Source: Methylopumilus sp947499625 | GTDB taxonomy: Bacteria > Pseudomonadota > Gammaproteobacteria > Burkholderiales > Methylophilaceae | Reading direction: 5' to 3' | DNA length: 64,000 nucleotides | NCBI GenBank assembly: GCA_965234475.1 | Contig: OZ248397.1 | Coordinates: forward strand, 124,001-188,000 | Part shown: positions 44,055-53,039 of the stretch, in pieces | Position numbering within the stretch: the stretch's first letter is position 1 | Layout: each line of letters starts with the position of its first letter | Program-made: the position numbers and the translations under genes | Notes under the pieces: generated by a model | What the model was told of the DNA's origin: nothing | The model's database searches: none | The model's input: only the letters and a program-made list of their open reading frames with translations

Positions 44055-44525
44055 ATGCCAAGACGTAGAGAAGTTCCCAAAAGAATCATACTTCAAGATC
44101 CAAAATTCGGAAGCCAAGAGGTTTCTAAATTTGTGAATGTATTAATGACAAGCGGAAAAAAATCCGTTGCTGAAAGATTAATTTACGGCGCGTTCGATCA
44201 AATTAAAACGAAAACTGGAAAAGATCCTATTGAAGTCTTTTCTCTCGCATTAACAAATTTAAGACCAGTGGTTGAAGTAAAAAGTCGACGTGTAGGCGGG
44301 GCTAATTATCAAGTGCCTGTCGAAGTTAGACCTTCAAGACGCGTGGCTCTAGCTATGAGATGGCTAAGAGATGCAGCACGTAAAAGAGGTGAAAAATCAA
44401 TGGATTTACGTTTAGCAGCTGAAATTGCAGAAGCTTCAGAAAATAAAGGCGCTGCAATGAAAAAACGTGAAGAAGTCCACAGAATGGCAGAAGCTAATAA
44501 AGCTTTCTCACATTTCCGTTTCTAA
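44055..44525 (+). CDS. rpsG: 30S ribosomal protein S7
   Basis: Nucleates assembly of the 30S head. The 156-residue protein begins MPRRREVPKR and contains GGANYQVPVEVRPSRRVALAMRWL. In E. coli S7 represses the str operon at the rpsL-rpsG gap; here that gap is only 33 bases, leaving little room for such an operator. Confidence 0.98.
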   Translation: MPRRREVPKRIILQDPKFGSQEVSKFVNVLMTSGKKSVAERLIYGAFDQIKTKTGKDPIEVFSLALTNLRPVVEVKSRRVGGANYQVPVEVRPSRRVALAMRWLRDAARKRGEKSMDLRLAAEIAEASENKGAAMKKREEVHRMAEANKAFSHFRF

Positions 44526-44553
44526 ACTTAATTAATTATAAGGTAATTCTAAA

Positions 44554-46644
44554 GTGGCTCGCATAACCCCCATTAATCGATACAGGAATATAGGAATTAG
44601 TGCTCATATTGATGCAGGTAAAACTACAACAACTGAGCGTATTCTTTTCTACACAGGGGTGAACCATAAGATTGGTGAAGTGCACGATGGTGCCGCAACT
44701 ATGGACTGGATGGAGCAAGAGCAAGAAAGAGGTATTACTATTACTTCAGCCGCAACAACTTGTTTTTGGAAGGGTATGGCAGATCAATTTGACCAGCATC
44801 GTATCAATATTATTGATACCCCAGGACACGTTGATTTCACTATTGAAGTTGAACGATCAATGCGGGTTCTTGATGGTGCTTGTATGGTTTACTGTGCGGT
44901 AGGTGGTGTTCAGCCCCAGTCAGAAACGGTATGGCGTCAAGCAAATAAATATAAAGTTCCGCGCCTTGCTTTCGTAAATAAAATGGATAGAGCTGGCGCA
45001 AACTTTTTTAAAGTTTATGACCAAATGCGATTACGTTTAAAAGCCAATCCAATTGCACTTCAAGTCCCTATAGGCGCTGAAGAAAAATTTGAAGGTGTTA
45101 TTGATCTCGTTAAGATGAAAGCGATTTATTGGGATGAGGCATCTCAGGGTATGAAATTTGATTATCGTGATATTCCTGCAGACTTAGCAGACACATGCAA
45201 GGAATGGCGCGAAAAAATGGTTGAAGCTGCCGCTGAAGCCAATGAAGAATTAATGAATAAATATTTGGAAACTGGTGATTTAAGCGAAGAAGATATTAAA
45301 AAAGGATTGCGTATTAGAACGATTAATTTTGAAATCGTGCCTATGTTATGCGGCTCAGCCTTTAAAAATAAAGGCGTGCAAGCTATGTTAGATGCAGTGA
45401 TTGAGTATTTACCTGCCCCTACTGATGTTGCAGCGCTCGTATGTGAAGACGCCAAGGGTCAACCTACAACTCGTAAAGCCTCTGATGAAGAGCCTTTCTC
45501 AGCATTAGCATTTAAAATCATGACCGACCCTTTTGTAGGCCAGCTTATTTTCTTCCGTGTATATTCAGGTGTTATTAAATCAGGCGATACTATTTATAAC
45601 TCAATTAAAGGCCGCAAAGAACGTATTGGCCGTATTCTTCAAATGCATGCAAATCAGCGAGAAGAATTGAAAGAAGTTCGTGCGGGAGACATTGCAGCAG
45701 CTGTTGGACTGAAAGAAGCAACGACAGGTGACACATTATGTGATGTCAATCATGAAGTTGTTCTTGAGAGAATGATTTTCCCAGAGCCTGTTATTCACGT
45801 TGCAGTTGAACCTAAAACAAAAGTCGATCAAGAGAAAATGGGTGTAGCTTTACATAGGCTTGCTCAGGAAGATCCTTCATTTAGAGTTAAGACAGATGAA
45901 GAAACAAACCAAACAATTATTTCAGGTATGGGTGAGCTTCACTTAGAAATTCTTGTAGATCGAATGAGAAGAGAATTTAGTGTTGAAGCTAATGTAGGTG
46001 CACCACAAGTGGCTTACAGAGAAGCTATCAAGAAACCAGTTGAAATTGAAGGTAAATTTGTAAAACAATCTGGAGGCAAGGGTCAATACGGTCATGTATG
46101 GCTCAAAATGGAGCCAAATGAACCGGGTAAAGGTTTTGAATTTATTGATGCAATTAAAGGTGGATCAGTGCCTCGTGAATTCATTCCTGCGGTTGAAAAG
46201 GGATTGCGTGAAACGCTTCCTGCAGGTGTGGTTGCTGGTTACCCAGTAGTAGATGTCAAAGTCACTTTATTCGATGGTTCATACCATGATGTTGACTCAA
46301 ACGAAAATGCATTTAAAATGGCAGCTTCGATGGCATTTAAAGACGGAATGCGTAAAGCAGATCCAATCCTTCTTGAGCCTATGATGGCGGTTGAGGTAGA
46401 AACACCTGAGGATTATTTTGGTGATTTGATGGGCGACCTTTCATCTAGACGTGGCATGATTCAAGGTATGGAAGATAATGCATCTGGCAAAGTCATTCGC
46501 GCTGAAGTTCCATTAGCAGAAATGTTTGGATATTCAACAACCATGCGTTCCTTGTCTCAAGGAAGAGCAACATACTCAATGGAATTTAAGCATTATACAG
46601 AAGCACCAAGAAACGTAGCAGAAGCAGTCGTTAATAAAAAATAA
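44554..46644 (+). CDS. fusA: Elongation factor G
   Basis: Translocase GTPase of protein synthesis. The 696-residue protein has G1 AHIDAGKTTTTER, G3 DTPGHVDF, G4 NKMD and the full domains II-V. The start is GTG at 44554 after TAAGG. It is the third str gene, 23 bases before tuf copy 2. Confidence 0.98.
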   Translation: MARITPINRYRNIGISAHIDAGKTTTTERILFYTGVNHKIGEVHDGAATMDWMEQEQERGITITSAATTCFWKGMADQFDQHRINIIDTPGHVDFTIEVERSMRVLDGACMVYCAVGGVQPQSETVWRQANKYKVPRLAFVNKMDRAGANFFKVYDQMRLRLKANPIALQVPIGAEEKFEGVIDLVKMKAIYWDEASQGMKFDYRDIPADLADTCKEWREKMVEAAAEANEELMNKYLETGDLSEEDIKKGLRIRTINFEIVPMLCGSAFKNKGVQAMLDAVIEYLPAPTDVAALVCEDAKGQPTTRKASDEEPFSALAFKIMTDPFVGQLIFFRVYSGVIKSGDTIYNSIKGRKERIGRILQMHANQREELKEVRAGDIAAAVGLKEATTGDTLCDVNHEVVLERMIFPEPVIHVAVEPKTKVDQEKMGVALHRLAQEDPSFRVKTDEETNQTIISGMGELHLEILVDRMRREFSVEANVGAPQVAYREAIKKPVEIEGKFVKQSGGKGQYGHVWLKMEPNEPGKGFEFIDAIKGGSVPREFIPAVEKGLRETLPAGVVAGYPVVDVKVTLFDGSYHDVDSNENAFKMAASMAFKDGMRKADPILLEPMMAVEVETPEDYFGDLMGDLSSRRGMIQGMEDNASGKVIRAEVPLAEMFGYSTTMRSLSQGRATYSMEFKHYTEAPRNVAEAVVNKK

Positions 46645-46667
46645 GTTAAAAATCTAAGGATAACATT

Positions 46668-47858
46668 ATGGCTAAAGGCAAATTTGAACGCACCAAACCC
46701 CATGTGAACGTTGGCACAATTGGTCACGTTGACCATGGTAAGACAACACTTACAGCGGCAATCACAACGATTCTTGCTAAGAAATTTGGCGGAGAAGCTA
46801 AGGCTTACGATCAAATTGATGCGGCGCCAGAAGAAAAAGCACGTGGTATTACAATTAATACAGCCCACGTAGAATACGAAACAGCAAATCGCCATTATGC
46901 GCACGTTGACTGCCCAGGCCATGCTGACTATGTTAAAAATATGATTACAGGTGCAGCGCAGATGGACGGCGCAATCCTTGTATGTTCAGCAGCTGACGGC
47001 CCAATGCCTCAAACACGTGAACATATCCTTTTAGCTCGCCAAGTAGGCGTGCCTTACATTGTGGTCTTCTTAAATAAAGCAGACATGGTGGATGACAAAG
47101 AATTATTAGAGCTCGTTGAAATGGAAGTGCGTGATCTTTTAACGAAGTATGACTTCCCAGGCGACAAAACACCGATCATCATAGGCTCTGCAAAATTAGC
47201 GCTCGAAGGTGACCAATCTGAAATTGGTGAACCATCAATTTTTAAATTAGCTGAAGCACTTGATTCTTATATACCAATGCCAGAACGTGCAATCGACGGT
47301 GCATTCTTAATGCCAGTTGAAGATGTGTTTTCAATCTCAGGTCGCGGTACTGTAGTGACTGGTCGTATTGAGCGCGGCATTGTTAAAGTAGGTGATGAAA
47401 TTGAAATCGTAGGTATTAAACCTACACTTAAAACAACATGTACAGGCGTTGAAATGTTCCGTAAGTTACTTGACCAAGGTCAAGCAGGCGACAACGTAGG
47501 TGTGTTGTTACGTGGTACAAAACGTGAAGAAGTTGAACGTGGTCAAGTATTAGCTAAAGCAGGTTCAATCACACCACATACAAAATTCGCTGCAGAGATC
47601 TATGTGCTTGGTAAAGATGAAGGTGGTCGTCATACACCATTCTTCAATGGCTACCGCCCACAGTTCTACTTCAGAACCACAGACGTAACAGGTGCTGTTG
47701 ATTTACCAGCAGGCACAGAAATGGTGATGCCAGGTGACAACGTGTCAATCACAGTAACTCTCATTGCACCAATCGCAATGGAAGAAGGTTTACGCTTTGC
47801 GATTCGTGAAGGTGGCCGCACAGTAGGTGCTGGTGTTGTTGCTAAGGTGATTGAATAG
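46668..47858 (+). CDS. tuf: Elongation factor Tu, copy 2
   Basis: Second EF-Tu gene, in the str operon after fusA, encoding the same 396 residues as copy 1 at 30395. By reading, the DNA looks identical from seven bases before the ATG to about four bases after the stop, then the flanks diverge. Sharp borders at the coding region suggest ongoing gene conversion rather than a recent large duplication. Confidence 0.98.
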   Translation: MAKGKFERTKPHVNVGTIGHVDHGKTTLTAAITTILAKKFGGEAKAYDQIDAAPEEKARGITINTAHVEYETANRHYAHVDCPGHADYVKNMITGAAQMDGAILVCSAADGPMPQTREHILLARQVGVPYIVVFLNKADMVDDKELLELVEMEVRDLLTKYDFPGDKTPIIIGSAKLALEGDQSEIGEPSIFKLAEALDSYIPMPERAIDGAFLMPVEDVFSISGRGTVVTGRIERGIVKVGDEIEIVGIKPTLKTTCTGVEMFRKLLDQGQAGDNVGVLLRGTKREEVERGQVLAKAGSITPHTKFAAEIYVLGKDEGGRHTPFFNGYRPQFYFRTTDVTGAVDLPAGTEMVMPGDNVSITVTLIAPIAMEEGLRFAIREGGRTVGAGVVAKVIE

Positions 47859-47870
47859 TTTTTTAAAATT

Positions 47871-47886
47871 AATACCGTAAGGTATT
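47871..47886 (+). promoter_or_regulatory. GTAA-tetraloop hairpin in the rpsJ leader
   Basis: AATACC and GGTATT form a perfect six-base stem capped by GTAA, a GNRA tetraloop, 24 bases before the rpsJ ATG. No T-run follows, so it is not a terminator. A role in stability or translation control is inference. Confidence 0.45.
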
Positions 47887-47910
47887 CGCTCTTTGGAAAG
47901 GTAGTAAAAA

Positions 47911-48219
47911 ATGCAAAATCAGAAAATTCGTATACGTTTGAAGGCTTTTGATTATCGTTTAATCGATCAATCAGCTCAAGAAATCGTTGAAACTGCAAAA
48001 AGAACGGGAGCTGTTGTTAAGGGACCTGTACCGCTTCCTACTCGAATCGAAAGATTCGATATTCTAAGATCGCCGCACGTCAATAAAACGTCGCGCGATC
48101 AGTTTGAAATAAGAACTCATCAAAGATTGATGGATATTATAGATCCTACAGATAAAACAGTTGATGCTTTAATGAAGCTGGATTTGCCTGCCGGGGTGGA
48201 TGTAGAAATTAAGTTGTAA
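47911..48219 (+). CDS. rpsJ: 30S ribosomal protein S10 (NusE)
   Basis: 30S head protein and NusG/NusB partner in antitermination. The 102-residue sequence contains KAFDYRLIDQSAQEIV and GPVPLPTRIERFDILRSPHVNKTSRDQFE. It lies 52 bases after tuf, so it may be read from the str operon as well. Confidence 0.98.
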   Translation: MQNQKIRIRLKAFDYRLIDQSAQEIVETAKRTGAVVKGPVPLPTRIERFDILRSPHVNKTSRDQFEIRTHQRLMDIIDPTDKTVDALMKLDLPAGVDVEIKL

Positions 48220-48242
48220 AATTTTAAAGCGTTAGGTATAAT
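48214..48242 (+). promoter_or_regulatory. Promoter before rplC
   Basis: TTGTAA (48214-48219, overlapping the rpsJ stop) and a perfect TATAAT (48237-48242) are 17 bases apart, followed by a GC-rich discriminator CCGCGC, as in stringently controlled promoters. It would start the rplC-rplD-rplW run near 48249. Confidence 0.7.
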
Positions 48243-48257
48243 TCCGCGCTCTTTGTA

Positions 48258-48283
48258 GAAATCGGTCAATTGTAATCGGTTTC
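48258..48283 (+). promoter_or_regulatory. Hairpin in the rplC leader
   Basis: GAAATCGGT (48258-48266) can pair with ATCGGTTTC (48275-48283) as RNA, using two G-U pairs, with an eight-base loop. It lies near the 5' end of the predicted leader. L4 represses the S10 operon from a leader in E. coli, but the sequence does not show that this is its target. Confidence 0.45.
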
Positions 48284-48313
48284 GTTTAATAATAATAATT
48301 TAAGGATACGATC

Positions 48314-48958
48314 ATGAGCTTAGCGCTTATTGGTCGCAAAGTGGGTATGACAAGGGTATTTACAGAGGATGGCACTAGTATCCCTGTAACAGTTCTTGAA
48401 GTCTTACCTAACCGCGTGACACAGATCAAAACAATTGCTTCGGACGGCTATACTAGCCTCCAATTAGCCTATGGTGCGACAAAAGCTACCAAGCTTGATA
48501 AAGCACTCACAGGACATTACGCTAAAGCAGGTGTAACAGCTGGTAATGGCTTACACGAAACTGCAATCAAAGAAGAAGATGTAGCGAATTTCCCTTTAGG
48601 GACAAATATCACCGTAGAAAACTTCAAAGAAGGCCAACTTGTTGATGTTACAGGCACATCGATTGGTAAAGGTTTTGCTGGTGTTATTAAAAGACATCAT
48701 TTCAGATCAAATCGAGCATCACACGGTAACTCAAGATCACACAATGTTCCAGGCTCAATCGGTATGGCTCAAGATCCAGGCCGAGTTTTCCCAGGGAAAC
48801 GCATGTCTGGTCATTTAGGGGCTGTGAGAGTAACTACACAGAATTTAGAAATTGTTCGAGTTGACACTACAAAAAATCTAATCCTAATTAGAGGAGCGGT
48901 TCCAGGCTCTAAAGGCGGCGATGTTTTAGTTCGCGCTGCTGTGAAAGTGAGCAAATAA
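48314..48958 (+). CDS. rplC: 50S ribosomal protein L3
   Basis: Early-assembly 50S protein near the peptidyl transferase centre. The 214-residue protein begins SLALIGRKVGMTRVF and has the RASHGNSRSHNVPGSIG loop and PGKRMSGHLG. It contains the Gln of the SIGMAQDPG segment that PrmB methylates in E. coli. rplD overlaps its stop by one base. Confidence 0.98.
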   Translation: MSLALIGRKVGMTRVFTEDGTSIPVTVLEVLPNRVTQIKTIASDGYTSLQLAYGATKATKLDKALTGHYAKAGVTAGNGLHETAIKEEDVANFPLGTNITVENFKEGQLVDVTGTSIGKGFAGVIKRHHFRSNRASHGNSRSHNVPGSIGMAQDPGRVFPGKRMSGHLGAVRVTTQNLEIVRVDTTKNLILIRGAVPGSKGGDVLVRAAVKVSK

Positions 48959-49584
48959 TGGAATTAAAATTACTCGATAAAAACGGAAAAGCCGCTAAGA
49001 AAAGCGTGACAGTCTCTGATGCAACATTTGGCCGAGAATTTAATGAAGCTCTTGTTCATCAGTTAGTTGTGGCATACATGGCTAATGCTCGTGTTGCAAC
49101 ACGCTCACAAAAAACAAGAGGTACTGTAAAGCACAGTACTCGCAAGCCTTACGCACAAAAAGGTACAGGTAATGCTCGTGCTGGTATGACTTCAAGTCCT
49201 ATATGGCGCGGAGGTGGCAGAACATTCCCAAACTCACCTGATGAAAATTTCTCTCACAAAATGAATCGAAAAGCATATCGCGTTGGCATGAGATCTATTT
49301 TGTCTGAATTAGTAAGACAAGAAAGATTAAGTATCGTTGAGGAATTTAAATTAGAGACGCCAAAGACAAAGCAACTGGTCGATAAAATTAAAGACATGGG
49401 ATATACACAAGGTGTTTTAGTTTTAACAGATGCGTTCGATGAAAATTTATATTTATCATCAAGAAATTTAACCAACGTAATGGTAGTAGAGGCGCAATAT
49501 GCTGACCCGGTAAGTTTAGTTCAGTTTCCAAATGTAGTGGCTACAGCTGGTGCACTTAAAAAACTTGAGGAGATGCTAGCGTGA
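48958..49584 (+). CDS. rplD: 50S ribosomal protein L4
   Basis: Lines the exit tunnel and in E. coli represses the S10 operon. The 208-residue protein has the extended loop TRSQKTRGTVKHSTRKPYAQKG and GTGNARAG. It starts inside the rplC stop (TAATG) and ends inside the rplW start. Confidence 0.98.
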   Translation: MELKLLDKNGKAAKKSVTVSDATFGREFNEALVHQLVVAYMANARVATRSQKTRGTVKHSTRKPYAQKGTGNARAGMTSSPIWRGGGRTFPNSPDENFSHKMNRKAYRVGMRSILSELVRQERLSIVEEFKLETPKTKQLVDKIKDMGYTQGVLVLTDAFDENLYLSSRNLTNVMVVEAQYADPVSLVQFPNVVATAGALKKLEEMLA

Positions 49585-49892
49585 GTCAAATAGTTCATAC
49601 ACAAGATCGTATTATTCAAGTTATTTTAGCGCCACAAATTACTGAGAAAGCAACATTCATTGCTGACAAACATAATCAGGTGGCATTTAAAGTCAGAACT
49701 GATGCGACTAAATCAGAAATTAAAGCTGCTGTTGAATTAATGTTTAAAGTTGAAGTGAAGGCTGTGACATTACTCAACGTTGGCGGTAAGGTAAAAAGAG
49801 CAGGCCGTTCATTTGGTAAAAGAAATGATTGGAAGAAGGCTTATGTAAGTCTCAAGCCAGGCCAAGAGATTAATTTTGCGAGCGGTGAATAA
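49581..49892 (+). CDS. rplW: 50S ribosomal protein L23
   Basis: Tunnel-exit protein that docks trigger factor and SRP. The 103-residue protein contains LAPQITEKATFIADKHNQVAFKV. It starts with GTG overlapping the rplD stop (GTGA), with a GAGGAG site upstream. Confidence 0.97.
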   Translation: MSQIVHTQDRIIQVILAPQITEKATFIADKHNQVAFKVRTDATKSEIKAAVELMFKVEVKAVTLLNVGGKVKRAGRSFGKRNDWKKAYVSLKPGQEINFASGE

Positions 49893-49901
49893 GGATAAAA
49901 A

Positions 49902-50735
49902 ATGGCTTTAGTTAAAGTAAAACCAACCTCCCCAGGAAGACGCGCAGTTGTTAAAGTCGTTAATCCAGACCTACACAAAGGCAAACCCTTTGCTCCTTTA
50001 GTTGAAAAGAAGAATAAGCATGCCGGAAGAAATAGCCGCGGTGTTATTACGATCCGTCATCATGGTGGTGGCCATAAACAAAATTATCGAATGATTGATT
50101 TCAAAAGAAATAAAGATGGCATTCCTGCAAAAGTGGAACATCTTGAATACGATCCAAATAGAACTGCGAATATCGCACTTCTTTTATACGCAGATGGCGA
50201 AAGAAGATACATCATCGCTCCTAAAGGTGTGGCTGTAGGTGCTGATTTAATTAGTGGCTCTGAAGCACCTGTTAAAAATGGCAATGCTATGCCATTAAGA
50301 AACATTCCTGTAGGTAGCACAATTCACTGTATCGAATTACAACCTGGCAAAGGTGCGCAAATAGCCCGCTCTGCAGGAACTTCTGTGCAACTTTTAGCAA
50401 GAGAAGGTACATATGCTCAATTAAGACTTCGTTCAGGCGAAGTAAGAAAAGTGCACGTGGATTGCAAAGCAACTTTAGGTGAAGTCGGTAACGAAGAACA
50501 CTCCCTTAGATCTATTGGTAAAGCAGGTGCTATGAGATGGAGAGGTGTTAGACCTACAGTGCGTGGTGTGGTTATGAATCCTGTTGATCACCCGCATGGT
50601 GGTGGTGAAGGAAAAACTGCGGCTGGTATGCATCCAGTAAGCCCTTGGGGAACTCCAACTAAAGGGTATCGAACAAGAACAAATAAACGTACTGATAATA
50701 TGCGCGTCAGTCGTCGTCCAGCGAATAAGAGGTAA
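49902..50735 (+). CDS. rplB: 50S ribosomal protein L2
   Basis: Essential for peptidyl transfer and subunit joining. The 277-residue protein has the conserved MNPVDHPHGGGEGKT region with the functional His, and RGVITIRHHGGGHKQNYR near the N terminus. Confidence 0.98.
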   Translation: MALVKVKPTSPGRRAVVKVVNPDLHKGKPFAPLVEKKNKHAGRNSRGVITIRHHGGGHKQNYRMIDFKRNKDGIPAKVEHLEYDPNRTANIALLLYADGERRYIIAPKGVAVGADLISGSEAPVKNGNAMPLRNIPVGSTIHCIELQPGKGAQIARSAGTSVQLLAREGTYAQLRLRSGEVRKVHVDCKATLGEVGNEEHSLRSIGKAGAMRWRGVRPTVRGVVMNPVDHPHGGGEGKTAAGMHPVSPWGTPTKGYRTRTNKRTDNMRVSRRPANKR

Positions 50736-50740
50736 TAGAT

Positions 50741-51016
50741 ATGGCACGTTCAGTTAAAAAAGGACCATTCATTGATGCACATTTGGCTAAGAAAGTTGAG
50801 ATTGCCTCAGGGAATCGCGATCGTAAACCAATTAAAACTTGGTCAAGAAGATCAACGATCTTACCTAGCTTTATTGGTCTTACCATTGCAATCCATAATG
50901 GAAAACAACATGTACCTGTAATGATTACGGAGAATATGATTGGGCATAAATTAGGCGAATTCGCATTAACAAGAACCTTTAAAGGTCACACTGCTGACAG
51001 AAAGGCTAAGGTATAA
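50741..51016 (+). CDS. rpsS: 30S ribosomal protein S19
   Basis: 30S head protein of 91 residues starting MARSVKKGPFIDAHL with KTWSRRSTILPSFIGLTIAI and the C-terminal GEFALTRTFKGH. Five bases after rplB. Confidence 0.98.
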   Translation: MARSVKKGPFIDAHLAKKVEIASGNRDRKPIKTWSRRSTILPSFIGLTIAIHNGKQHVPVMITENMIGHKLGEFALTRTFKGHTADRKAKV

Positions 51017-51018
51017 AA

Positions 51019-51354
51019 ATGGCTACTGAAGTTTCAGCTGTTCTTAAAGGCGTTCGTTTATCACCTCAGAAAGCAAGATTGGTTGCTGATTTAGTAAGAG
51101 GAAAGAAAGTAGATTACGCACTTAACGTTCTTAATTTTAGCCCAAAAAAAGGTGCAGAAATTATTAAGCGAGTAGTAGAGTCTGCGATTGCAAATGCTGA
51201 ACACAATAATGGGGCTGATATAGATGAATTGTTTATCAAAACGATTTATGTAGATAAAGGCATTATTTTAAAACGTATCCGTGCTCGCGCTAAAGGCCGT
51301 GCTGGGAAAATCACAAAACCAACTTGTCACATTAAAGTGACGGTCGGCAACTAA
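51019..51354 (+). CDS. rplV: 50S ribosomal protein L22
   Basis: Exit-tunnel protein whose beta-hairpin (KRIRARAKGRAGKITKPTCH) narrows the tunnel with L4. The 111-residue protein starts two bases after rpsS. Confidence 0.98.
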   Translation: MATEVSAVLKGVRLSPQKARLVADLVRGKKVDYALNVLNFSPKKGAEIIKRVVESAIANAEHNNGADIDELFIKTIYVDKGIILKRIRARAKGRAGKITKPTCHIKVTVGN

Positions 51355-51366
51355 AGAGAAAAAAAT

Positions 51367-52164
51367 ATGGGTCAAAAAATTCATCCAATTGGTTTCCGCT
51401 TAAGTGTTCAAAAAAATTGGACATCACGTTGGTATGCTAATAGTAAAAATTTCCCTGCAATGTTGAACAATGACATTAAAGTTAGAGAGTTTTTAAATAA
51501 AAAATTAGCAAATGCTGCGGTAAGTAAAATTGTTATTGAGCGTCCAGCTAAAAATGCAAAGATTACAATTTACTCAGCAAGGCCTGGTATTGTAATTGGG
51601 AAAAAAGGTGAAGATATTGAAACATTAAGATCAAGTTTACAGACGCTTATGGGTGTTCCAGTTCATTTGAATATTGAAGAAGTGCGTAAACCTGAGATCG
51701 ATGCAACTTTAATTGCACAAAGTATTGCCCAGCAATTAGAAAAACGCGTGATGTTTAGACGCGCTATGAAAAGAGCAATGCAGAATGCAATGAGGTTAGG
51801 TGCTCAAGGTATTAAAATTATGAGCGCTGGCCGATTAAATGGTATTGAGATTGCAAGAACAGAATGGTACAGAGAAGGTAGAGTGCCTCTTCATACATTA
51901 AGAGCTGACATAGATTACGGTGTGGCCGAAGCGAAGACAACCTATGGAATTATTGGTATAAAAGTATGGGTCTTTAAAGGTGAATTATTCGTAGACAATA
52001 CAAAAGACACTTCACAGTCATTAGATACTGCAAATCCAGCAATTGAAAAAACTGCAGAAGAAAAAAAACTTAGAAAACCAAGAGTAAAAAAAGACGAAAC
52101 AACGGCACAAGAGCCAGAAAAAACAGTGAGAAAGTCGAGGGCTAAAGATGTTACAACCGGCTAG
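51367..52164 (+). CDS. rpsC: 30S ribosomal protein S3
   Basis: mRNA-entry protein with a KH domain (ARPGIVIGKKGEDIETLR, about residues 72-90). At 265 residues it is longer than the E. coli protein: the last 45-50 residues are a low-complexity tail rich in Lys, Glu and Thr, which some betaproteobacterial S3 proteins also have. Its last 17 bases overlap the rplP start. Confidence 0.97.
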   Translation: MGQKIHPIGFRLSVQKNWTSRWYANSKNFPAMLNNDIKVREFLNKKLANAAVSKIVIERPAKNAKITIYSARPGIVIGKKGEDIETLRSSLQTLMGVPVHLNIEEVRKPEIDATLIAQSIAQQLEKRVMFRRAMKRAMQNAMRLGAQGIKIMSAGRLNGIEIARTEWYREGRVPLHTLRADIDYGVAEAKTTYGIIGIKVWVFKGELFVDNTKDTSQSLDTANPAIEKTAEEKKLRKPRVKKDETTAQEPEKTVRKSRAKDVTTG

Positions 52165-52564
52165 ACAAAAATTTCGTAAGATGCAAAAAGGCCGAAACAA
52201 AGGTATTGCAACGACAGGAAATAAAGTAAGTTTTGGCGATTTCGGTTTAAAAGCCATTGGACGAGGTCGTCTAACAGCTCGTCAGATTGAAGCAGCACGT
52301 CGAGTAATGACGCGTCACATCAAACGTGGTGGCCGAGTATGGATTCGCATATTCCCAGATCAACCAATTTCGAAAAAACCAGCTGAAGTTCGCATGGGGA
52401 ATGGTAAAGGCAGTACCGAATACTACGTAGCTCAAATTCAGCCTGGAAAAATGTTGTATGAGATGGACGGAGTAACTGAAGCATTAGCGAGAGAAGCTTT
52501 TAAATTAGCAGCAGATAAGCTTCCAATTGAAACAACCTTTATTACTCGTCAAATCGGAGGCTAA
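52148..52564 (+). CDS. rplP: 50S ribosomal protein L16
   Basis: Positions tRNA at the A site. The 138-residue protein begins MLQPARQKFRKMQKGRN and has ARRVMTRHIKRGGRVWIRIFPDQP and RMGNGKGSTEYYVA. The 17-base overlap with rpsC is real, because the conserved N terminus starts exactly at 52148. Confidence 0.98.
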   Translation: MLQPARQKFRKMQKGRNKGIATTGNKVSFGDFGLKAIGRGRLTARQIEAARRVMTRHIKRGGRVWIRIFPDQPISKKPAEVRMGNGKGSTEYYVAQIQPGKMLYEMDGVTEALAREAFKLAADKLPIETTFITRQIGG

Positions 52565-52565
52565 T

Positions 52566-52760
52566 ATGAAAACAGCTGATTTAAGAAAAAAGACAACTGA
52601 AGAATTAGGTACCGAGTTATTAGAGTTAAGAAGAGCTCAGTTCTCATTAAGAATGCAATTGGCAACCCAACAGTTAAATAAGGTTGATCAAATTGCGAAA
52701 ATTAAACGTGATATCGCAAGAGTTAAAACAGTTCTTGGCGAGAAAGTTAAACAGGCTTAA
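52566..52760 (+). CDS. rpmC: 50S ribosomal protein L29
   Basis: Small two-helix protein at the tunnel exit. From the ATG at 52566, one base after rplP, it has 64 residues with the family core ELLELRRAQFSLRMQLATQQL. An in-frame start at 52527 inside rplP would add 13 unrelated residues and is rejected. Confidence 0.96.
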   Translation: MKTADLRKKTTEELGTELLELRRAQFSLRMQLATQQLNKVDQIAKIKRDIARVKTVLGEKVKQA

Positions 52761-52762
52761 AT

Positions 52763-53029
52763 ATGACTGATACAAAAAAAGTTGTTAGAACCTTTACCGG
52801 CAGAGTTGTAAGCGACAAGATGGACAAGACAGTCACTGTATTGGTTGAAAGAAAAGTAAAGCATCCTTTGATTGGCAAGGTAATTGTTAAGTCAAATAAA
52901 TTTCATGCTCATGATGAAAAAAATGAAAGTAAGGAGGGTGATTTGGTCGTTATTACAGAAAATCGCCCTATTTCAAAAACTAAATCATGGGTCGTTAGTA
53001 AAATAGTTACAAAGGCAGTTCAGGTTTAG
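52763..53029 (+). CDS. rpsQ: 30S ribosomal protein S17
   Basis: Primary 16S rRNA binder with an OB fold. The 88-residue protein has GRVVSDKMDKTVTVLVER and ITENRPISKTKSWVV. It is the last gene before the spc promoter. Confidence 0.97.
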   Translation: MTDTKKVVRTFTGRVVSDKMDKTVTVLVERKVKHPLIGKVIVKSNKFHAHDEKNESKEGDLVVITENRPISKTKSWVVSKIVTKAVQV

Positions 53030-53039
53030 TTGTAAGCAG

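Noticed and set aside
46593..46922. Antisense frames repeated identically in both tuf copies.
   Set aside because: They are identical only because the tuf genes are identical. There is no ribosome-binding site and the composition is low-complexity Cys/Asn-rich.
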